Shown here: piece after piece, positions 6,057 through 10,090 of the stretch | Position numbering within the stretch: the stretch's first letter is position 1 | Layout of the letters: every line of letters starts with the position of its first letter | Origin: an uncultured bacterium | GTDB lineage: Bacteria > Bacteroidota > Bacteroidia > Bacteroidales > Bacteroidaceae | Assembly (NCBI GenBank): GCA_945788485.1 | Contig: CALZMB010000065.1 | Span: 1 to 10,090, forward strand | DNA: 10,090 nt | Direction of reading: 5' to 3' | Position numbers and translations under genes: made by a program | The notes under the pieces: model-generated | The model's database searches: none | What the model was told of the DNA's origin: nothing | What the model saw: the letters and a program-made list of their open reading frames with translations, nothing else

Positions 6057-7475
6057 TCAATAGGCGTTCTCGTTAGGGTGGAATACTTGTACTATGGTCC
6101 GGAAGATTATTTCCATGTCGAGTGCGAACGACCAGTTCTCGTTATACCAGATGTCCCTTTTCACCCTTTCCTCCATCTGCCACAGTTCCTTTGTCTCTCC
6201 TCTGTATCCCGTGACTTGTGCCCATCCGGTGATGCCGGGCTTCGAGAAGTGTCTCACCATGTATTTCGAGATTACTTCAGAATACGTCTGCGTATGGTAT
6301 AGCATGTGCGGGCGCGGCCCTACGATGCTCATGTCACCTTTCAGGACATTGAAGAATTGCGGCAGTTCGTCGATGTTCGTCTTTCTCATGAACTCTCCGA
6401 AGGGGAACTTTCTCGGGTCGTCTTTCGTTGCCTGCATCTTGTCTGCGTCTTTGTTGACGTGCATCGAGCGGAACTTGTACAGGTTGAATGTCTCTCCGTT
6501 CAGCCCTGTCCTTTTCTGGCAGAAGAAGAGCGGTCCGGGGCTTTGCAGCTTCACTATGCACCAGATTACAGGAATGAGGGGTATGAGGAAGACGCAGACG
6601 ACAGCAGAGAACGATATGTCGAACAGTCTCTTTATGATTCGGTTGTCGAGGCGGTTGATATTGTTTGTGTGGTTCGTGAAGAACATGAAGTCACCGACAT
6701 TCACGGGCGAGAATTTCATGCTGAGCCTTGAGAATATTCTCGGCACGAGATAGAACTGTATGATATGCCTGTCGCAGTAGTTTATGAAAGTGTTGATATC
6801 CTCGTCTTCCTGTGTTGAAATCATTGAGAAGATGACGATGTCGGCTACGAAAGGTGTCTTTCCTTCCCTTATGTCCTGCATCAGCTGCTTCCGTGTTCCG
6901 AGGCGTTTGAGTTCTTCGGGACATTGTTCAAGCTCGTTGTTGCTGTAGAATCCGAGGATGTTGTAGGCTATCGCCGCCGCCTGCTTCATGTCGTTGTATA
7001 TGGAGATGTTGAGCGGATCGCTTCCGATGAACACAACCGACTGCTTGTTGTGTCCCATCCTGCGCAGGTGGTTGAGCAACTGCCGTTCGAAGAATCTCAT
7101 CATGAGCAGGCACGAATAGTATGTGACGAAATAGCATGCCGTCACTCTGAGAATGCTCTGCGAGACTTCGGTGAACATTCGCGCTGTCACCATGATGACG
7201 AGCGACTGCACGAGTGTGAGCTTGAATCCCCTTGCGAAGACGTCCCACACGCTGATTCTCTGCTTATAGATAATGTTGCCGTAGAGTGTCACGCCGACGA
7301 GGGCAGCCGTCGTCGCGCATATCACGCAGACGAGGTTCTCGCCCACCAGCCTTTCCGGCACGACGACAAGCCCGCTGTTGACGATGAACATGAGCAGCGC
7401 ATTAGCAAGCACTATATCCATCAGCGTCACACAGAGGTACACTATCTTGCTTCCATTTGAAAACCGTCTATCCAC
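6057..7475 (-). CDS. Exopolysaccharide biosynthesis polyprenyl glycosylphosphotransferase (WbaP/WcaJ-like)
   Basis: This 472-residue integral membrane enzyme should transfer a sugar-1-phosphate from a nucleotide sugar to undecaprenyl phosphate, starting the lipid-linked repeat unit. Four hydrophobic helices lie at about 11-33, 46-66, 82-100 and 108-126. A cytoplasmic nucleotide-binding-like domain follows (VVFIGSDPLN at 147-156), then a hydrophobic hairpin at about 288-306, as in the PF02397 family. The catalytic domain shows SPGPLFFCQKRTG at 312-324, YKFRSM at 333-338, the catalytic DE pair in DELPQF (369-374), GPRPH at 386-390 and KPGITGWAQV at 412-421. Glucose-, galactose- and other sugar-specific members look alike, so the sugar is not assigned. 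The start is a GTG at 7475; the next in-frame ATG (residue 19) would lose half the first helix. It is the first cistron after a promoter at 7606-7637 and a structured leader. Nothing looks truncated. Confidence 0.95.
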   Translation of the reverse strand: MDRRFSNGSKIVYLCVTLMDIVLANALLMFIVNSGLVVVPERLVGENLVCVICATTAALVGVTLYGNIIYKQRISVWDVFARGFKLTLVQSLVIMVTARMFTEVSQSILRVTACYFVTYYSCLLMMRFFERQLLNHLRRMGHNKQSVVFIGSDPLNISIYNDMKQAAAIAYNILGFYSNNELEQCPEELKRLGTRKQLMQDIREGKTPFVADIVIFSMISTQEDEDINTFINYCDRHIIQFYLVPRIFSRLSMKFSPVNVGDFMFFTNHTNNINRLDNRIIKRLFDISFSAVVCVFLIPLIPVIWCIVKLQSPGPLFFCQKRTGLNGETFNLYKFRSMHVNKDADKMQATKDDPRKFPFGEFMRKTNIDELPQFFNVLKGDMSIVGPRPHMLYHTQTYSEVISKYMVRHFSKPGITGWAQVTGYRGETKELWQMEERVKRDIWYNENWSFALDMEIIFRTIVQVFHPNENAY

Positions 7476-7605
7476 AATCAGTAAAGAGGAAACGCCTTAG
7501 AAGGCGTATGATTTTGGTTGTTTCCGTAATTCACGAGAGTTCATAAGGCATACAATTTGCTCTGCACAATCCGTATTATCCACTCTCACATATATTAATT
7601 AACTG
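7476..7605 (-). promoter_or_regulatory. Structured 5' leader of the polysaccharide operon
   Basis: About 124 bases separate the predicted transcription start (near 7599) from the GTG at 7475. The leader holds a compact dyad, ACGCCTT at 7492-7498 and AAGGCGT at 7501-7507, enclosed by GGAAAC at 7488-7493 and GTTTCC at 7520-7525. An upstream copy, which reads AAGGCAT on the plus strand at 7545-7551, can pair with the same arm through one G-U pair. Thus two alternative hairpins are possible, the proximal one ending 16 bases before the start codon. A short reading frame overlaps both. A regulatory role is inference; no UpxY-type antiterminator gene is in the window. Confidence 0.45.
7497..7544 (-). 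CDS. Possible leader peptide, 15 codons
   Basis: An ATG at 7544 opens a frame encoding MNSRELRKQPKSYAF and stops at TAA 7499-7497. That stop codon sits in the loop of the proximal hairpin in the operon leader, so a ribosome finishing here would cover and open the hairpin. The composition is not biased towards one amino acid, so it does not look like an amino-acid attenuation peptide. A frame this short can arise by chance; its placement is the only argument for it. Confidence 0.2.
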   Translation of the reverse strand: MNSRELRKQPKSYAF

Positions 7606-7637
7606 CAAATTTACACAAAAAAAGCCATACGCACAAA
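7606..7637 (-). promoter_or_regulatory. Promoter of the polysaccharide operon
   Basis: On the minus strand, TTTG at 7637-7634 and TAAATTTG at 7613-7606 match both parts of the Bacteroidetes housekeeping promoter (TTG, then TAnnTTTG), with a 20-base spacer between the TTG and the -7 box. Transcription would begin near 7599. It is the only such pair upstream of the sugar transferase, so it probably drives the transferase, rmlA and BY-kinase together. Confidence 0.75.
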
Positions 7638-7648
7638 TATTTACATGC

Positions 7649-7664
7649 CATTTTTGACAAAATG
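7649..7664. promoter_or_regulatory. Candidate operator between divergent promoters
   Basis: CATTTT and AAAATG form 6-base inverted arms around TGAC. The centre, 7656.5, is almost exactly midway between the -33 elements of the leftward promoter (7634-7637) and the rightward promoter (7675-7677). Such a symmetric site would suit a dimeric regulator acting on both promoters. The region is AT-rich, so chance occurrence is possible. Confidence 0.3.
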
Positions 7665-7674
7665 AGCGTTTTTC

Positions 7675-7705
7675 TTGCACAATTCATAATATTTGAGTAA
7701 TTTTG
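7675..7705 (+). promoter_or_regulatory. Promoter of the 204-residue unknown gene
   Basis: TTG at 7675-7677 and TAATTTTG at 7698-7705 match the Bacteroidetes promoter consensus with a 20-base spacer, the same spacing as in the divergent promoter. Transcription should start near 7712, leaving a leader of about 25 bases before the ATG at 7737. There is no purine-rich Shine-Dalgarno sequence in that leader, as is usual in this phylum. Confidence 0.8.
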
Positions 7706-7736
7706 CGTCTAAATCACCTTAACACACAGAAATACA

Positions 7737-8351
7737 ATGGGAATATTCAATAAACTGTTTGGCAAGAAAGCCAAAGCTGACGAGCCGGGCATGGAAGACT
7801 ACATGACGCTCATCCGTGTTTATTTTCAGGCGTCGATAGCCTCAAACATTGGCATCACCAATCTCGCGATGCTTCCAGACCTCCGCGTATTCAAATCTAC
7901 GCTCAAGGTGCCTACCGTGAACAACAAGCTCGGCGTGAGCGAGAAAGCGCGTTGCCGCAAGATGCTGTGCGAGATGTACGGCACAGACGAAAATTTCTTC
8001 AAAGAGATAGACCAGAGCGTGCGCAAGAACTGCCGCAAGCTTCAGGACGTGCAGGTCTATCTCGTCCAGTTCCAGTCGTTCACGCAAGACCTCATGATGC
8101 TCATGGGCAACCTCATGAAGTTCAAGCTCCGCCTTCCGTCGTTCTTCAAAGGGGCGTTACGCACTATGACAGAGAAGACCGTGGGCGAGATTTTCACTAA
8201 GAACGACTACAGCGACGCTGCCACGCTGAAGACCGTCCTCGGCATCCGCCAGTACGCGAAGAAGCTCGGCTTCTCCCAAGACTGGATTTCCGGCTTCGTC
8301 TTCCAGCTCGTCATGTTGGCGAAGAAACAGCCGAAGGCGTCGCAGGAATGA
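7737..8351 (+). CDS. Conserved-looking protein of unknown function, 204 residues
   Basis: I do not recognise a family. The protein opens with MGIFNKLFGKKAK, a short amphipathic basic segment of the kind that can touch the membrane surface, although no true signal peptide or transmembrane helix follows. It is basic overall and probably mostly helical. It has a methionine-rich hydrophobic stretch around 119-129 (LMMLMGNLMKF), two cysteines at 73 and 78, and a hydrophobic C-terminal segment at about 183-195. Codon use resembles that of its neighbours and third positions are GC-rich, supporting a real resident gene. It has its own strong promoter and a possible terminator after it, so it seems monocistronic, divergent from the polysaccharide operon and upstream of the zapA cluster. 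No catalytic motif, nucleotide-binding loop or metal site is visible. A cytoplasmic or membrane-peripheral location is inference. Confidence 0.85.
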   Translation: MGIFNKLFGKKAKADEPGMEDYMTLIRVYFQASIASNIGITNLAMLPDLRVFKSTLKVPTVNNKLGVSEKARCRKMLCEMYGTDENFFKEIDQSVRKNCRKLQDVQVYLVQFQSFTQDLMMLMGNLMKFKLRLPSFFKGALRTMTEKTVGEIFTKNDYSDAATLKTVLGIRQYAKKLGFSQDWISGFVFQLVMLAKKQPKASQE

Positions 8352-8367
8352 CGGGCACGAGAAAGAA

Positions 8368-8412
8368 CGGGCTGTTTTACACTTGTTTTTTGACACTTTG
8401 CAGCCGTTTTTT
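8368..8412 (+). terminator. Possible intrinsic terminator after the unknown gene
   Basis: CGGGCTG at 8368-8374 can pair with CAGCCG at 8401-8406 with one bulged G. Six T follow at 8407-8412. The loop of 26 bases is long for an intrinsic terminator and the stem is only six pairs, so this is a weak call. It fits the position: 16 bases after the stop codon and before the next promoter. Confidence 0.4.
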
Positions 8413-8426
8413 CGTAATAAAGGTTA

Positions 8427-8445
8427 AACTTTGGCTTGCAAAGTT
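8427..8445. promoter_or_regulatory. Inverted repeat overlapping the -33 region of the zapA operon promoter
   Basis: AACTTTG at 8427-8433 and CAAAGTT at 8439-8445 are perfect 7-base arms around GCTTG, a 19-base dyad. Its right arm overlaps the expected -33 element of the following promoter, a typical place for a repressor or activator site. No U run follows, so it is not a terminator. Function is inferred only from position. Confidence 0.35.
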
Positions 8446-8474
8446 CACAGAACCAGTTATTTTATGTAAATTTG
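8444..8474 (+). promoter_or_regulatory. Promoter of the coiled-coil gene-zapA-rny cluster
   Basis: TAAATTTG at 8467-8474 is an exact TAnnTTTG -7 box. The bases 20 upstream are TTC (8444-8446) rather than TTG, so the -33 part is one base off. Transcription would start near 8481, only about 12 bases before the ATG at 8493. This argues against the longer reading frame, which would begin with TTG at 8436, upstream of the promoter. Confidence 0.65.
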
Positions 8475-8492
8475 TTGACAAAATGTATCTGT

Positions 8493-8813
8493 ATGACAAA
8501 CACTGAGCATGAGATAAACTATTTCGCCACAGCCGTCCGCCAGCTCATCATCAAGCACGGTGAGCTGCGTCAGGAGTTGCACGACACGAAGGAGAAACTG
8601 GCACAGAAGGAGAAAGAGCTTCAGGAAGCCAAGCTGCTCCTCTCTGCCGCCCAGCACGACTATGAGATGCTCAAGACAGCCCGGATGCTCGAGGTGGGCG
8701 ACGGCGACATCGACGCCGCACGCAAGCGTGTGAACAAGCTCATCCGCGACATCGACAGATGCATTACCCTGCTTTCAGAGCAGCAGAGTGATTCTCAAAC
8801 ACCGAAAGAATAA
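8493..8813 (+). CDS. Small coiled-coil protein encoded just upstream of zapA
   Basis: A 106-residue cytoplasmic protein without a recognised name. Residues about 14-62 form a strong heptad pattern rich in Glu, Lys, Leu and Gln (for example ELRQELHDTKEKLAQKEKEL at 24-43), predicted to be a parallel or antiparallel coiled coil. A glycine/aspartate break (VGDGDID, 68-74) leads into a C-terminal helix, RKRVNKLIRDIDRCITLL (77-94). The gene is four bases ahead of zapA, so the two are almost certainly translated from one message. By position and shape it could be a partner of ZapA or a functional counterpart of the coiled-coil division protein ZapB; this is inference, since coiled-coil similarity is not evidence of homology. 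The start at 8493 follows the promoter -7 box. Confidence 0.85.
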   Translation: MTNTEHEINYFATAVRQLIIKHGELRQELHDTKEKLAQKEKELQEAKLLLSAAQHDYEMLKTARMLEVGDGDIDAARKRVNKLIRDIDRCITLLSEQQSDSQTPKE

Positions 8814-8817
8814 TTCT

Positions 8818-9126
8818 ATGGCTGACAAAAACAAGATAAACATAAGACTACACCTCTACGATACAGACATGTCGGTCAAGGTTGACCGCAGCGAAGAAGC
8901 CATGTATCGTGACGTCGCTACGCTTATCTCGCAGGTGGTGGGCAACTACACGCAGTTCTACCAAGGATTCAAGACAGAGAAGGAGATTCTCTATATGGCT
9001 CTCGTCGATATCACCATGCGATACGAGAAAGAGGCCGAGCGCAACGACACCACACCTTATTCAGACATGATGAAGACGCTTACGGAAGAAATCAACGCTG
9101 CGATGAGCGGAAAAAACACCCCGTAA
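8818..9126 (+). CDS. zapA: Cell division protein ZapA
   Basis: ZapA binds FtsZ and promotes bundling of FtsZ filaments in the Z-ring. The 102-residue product has the normal size and layout. An N-terminal strand-turn-strand segment (about 6-22, KINIRLHLYDTDMSVKV) is followed by the EE-x-MYRDVATLISQVVGNY helix start (26-44) and a long helix (about 52-75) with the family pattern of alanine and leucine heptads for dimer and tetramer contacts. The C terminus is polar. The ATG at 8818 gives the usual family N terminus; an upstream in-frame ATG at 8788 lies inside the previous gene and is unlikely. It follows the coiled-coil gene by four bases and precedes rny by 52, a gene order I recall as common in Bacteroidetes. 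Sequence identity to proteobacterial ZapA is low by eye, but pattern and context agree. Confidence 0.85.
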   Translation: MADKNKINIRLHLYDTDMSVKVDRSEEAMYRDVATLISQVVGNYTQFYQGFKTEKEILYMALVDITMRYEKEAERNDTTPYSDMMKTLTEEINAAMSGKNTP

Positions 9127-9178
9127 TGTAAAGCACTTTATTCATCATTTTTTTATCATTTACACATAACATATTTTT

Positions 9179-10090
9179 ATGACACCAATCTTCATCGTCG
9201 TATCGGCAGTCGCCGCCTTCATTGTCGGCATCTGCTTAGGATATATTGTCTTCCGTTACGTCATAAAAGGCATCTACAACGAGATGCTTGAAAAGGCGGA
9301 GAAAGAATCGGAAGTAATGAAAGAAAAGAAGCTTCTTGAGGTGAAAGCGAAGTACCTCAACAAGAAGAACGAGCTTGAGAAAGAAGCTCAGCAACGTAAT
9401 CAGAAACTGCAACAGAACGAGCAACGCCAGAAACAGCGCGAGCAGTCGCTCATTCAGAAAGCCGAAGAACTCAACCGTCGCCGCCAGGACCTTGACAACT
9501 TGCAGCAGCAGTTGCAGAACGACCGCACCCTTCTCGCCGTGAAAGAAGAAGAGATTGGCAAGATGGAGCAGCAGCAGCTGCACAAGCTCGAGGAAATCAG
9601 CGGCCTCAATGCCGACGAGGCAAAGGCGCGCTTGATAGAGGGCCTTAAGGACAAGGCGCGCCTCGACGCCGCCGGATATGTCAACGAAATCGTTGAAGAG
9701 GCTAAGCTGAACGCCAACCAGCAGGCGCGCAAAATCGTCATCCAGACCATACAGCGCACAGCGACGGAGACCGCGATAGAGAACTCTGTCAGCGTCTTCC
9801 ATATCGAGAACGACGAGGTCAAGGGCCGCATCATCGGCCGCGAGGGCCGCAACATCCGCGCTCTTGAGGCAGCCTGCGGCGTGGAAATCGTTGTTGACGA
9901 CACGCCGGAAGCCATCGTCATCTCGGCATTCGACCCTATCCGCCGCGAAGTGTGCCGCCTTGCGCTCCACCAGCTTGTCTCCGACGGCCGCATACACCCC
10001 GCACGCATCGAAGAGGTTGTGGCAAAGGTGAAGAAGCAGCTCGACAACGAAATCATCGAGACAGGCAAGCGCACCACCATCGACCTCGGC
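9179..10090 (+). CDS. rny: Ribonuclease Y, N-terminal 304 residues (runs off right edge)
   Basis: RNase Y is a membrane-anchored endoribonuclease that begins decay of many mRNAs. The frame opens at ATG 9179 and is still open at the window end. An N-terminal membrane helix at about 4-26 (IFIVVSAVAAFIVGICLGYI) is followed by a long charged Glu/Lys/Gln coiled coil at about 35-140. A linker region (DEAKARLIEGLKDKAR, about 146-161) leads to a KH domain with GRIIGREGRNIRALE at 217-231 and IVVDDTPEAIVISAFDPIRRE at about 238-258. Family members are about 510-520 residues long, so the catalytic HD domain lies beyond the window and cannot be checked. The gene is probably co-transcribed with zapA; no separate promoter or terminator is seen in the 52-base gap. 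The translated part shows no frameshift or stop. Confidence 0.96.
   Translation, partial: MTPIFIVVSAVAAFIVGICLGYIVFRYVIKGIYNEMLEKAEKESEVMKEKKLLEVKAKYLNKKNELEKEAQQRNQKLQQNEQRQKQREQSLIQKAEELNRRRQDLDNLQQQLQNDRTLLAVKEEEIGKMEQQQLHKLEEISGLNADEAKARLIEGLKDKARLDAAGYVNEIVEEAKLNANQQARKIVIQTIQRTATETAIENSVSVFHIENDEVKGRIIGREGRNIRALEAACGVEIVVDDTPEAIVISAFDPIRREVCRLALHQLVSDGRIHPARIEEVVAKVKKQLDNEIIETGKRTTIDLG

Noticed and set aside
8436..8492. Longer coiled-coil protein starting with TTG at 8436
   Set aside because: It would place the TAnnTTTG box inside the coding region; the ATG at 8493 lies just after the predicted transcription start.
9127..9178. 6S RNA or another small RNA after zapA, as in gammaproteobacteria
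   Set aside because: The gap to rny is only 52 AT-rich bases with no sizeable stem; there is no room for a 6S RNA.
9236..10080. Minus-strand open frames over the rny region
   Set aside because: The plus strand encodes a clear RNase Y with membrane helix, coiled coil and KH domain; the antisense frames are low-complexity Leu/Phe- and Ser-rich by-products of it.

Overview
The window looks like chromosome of a Bacteroidales bacterium, most likely Prevotellaceae or a close relative. Evidence: intergenic regions carry the Bacteroidetes promoter signature (TAnnTTTG at -7, with TTG about 20 bases upstream in the two best cases); start codons lack clear Shine-Dalgarno sequences; and the proteins (one-piece Wzz/BY-kinase with a Tyr/Gly tail, BT0820-like HAD protein, zapA-rny pair) are of the types seen in that group. 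Coding DNA is moderately GC-rich and intergenic DNA strongly AT-rich. I see no insertion sequence, integrase, CRISPR array or rRNA.

Left part, minus strand (1-2345): a tRNA-Arg(UCU) cut by the left edge and, upstream of it, a tight gene set read HAD-family phosphatase, then SDR oxidoreductase, then yaaA (peroxide stress protein family). Intercistronic gaps are 35 and 77 bases, and the 77-base gap holds a hairpin. No canonical promoter is seen in front of the HAD gene, which begins about 20 bases after the terminator of the next cluster.

Middle part, minus strand (2368-7637): an exopolysaccharide/capsule operon. It reads promoter, ~124-base leader with a hairpin and a possible 15-codon leader peptide, polyprenyl-phosphate sugar-1-phosphate transferase (lipid-linked initiation), rmlA (dTDP-glucose synthesis), Wzz/BY-kinase (chain-length and export control), strong intrinsic terminator. 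Together these start a sugar chain on the lipid carrier, supply an activated sugar and regulate polymer length. The export porin, flippase, polymerase, other glycosyltransferases and rmlBCD are not in the window.

Right part, plus strand (7675-10090): a monocistronic 204-residue protein of unknown function with a near-perfect promoter, divergent from the polysaccharide operon; then a new promoter driving a small coiled-coil protein, zapA (FtsZ-ring associated) and rny (ribonuclease Y, cut by the right edge). This is a housekeeping division/RNA-decay cluster.

Most of the window is ordinary. The points most worth a second look are the structured leader of the polysaccharide operon, the inverted repeat exactly midway between the divergent promoters, the altered Walker A' motif in the BY-kinase, and the two unassigned small proteins. 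I found no convincing undescribed system.
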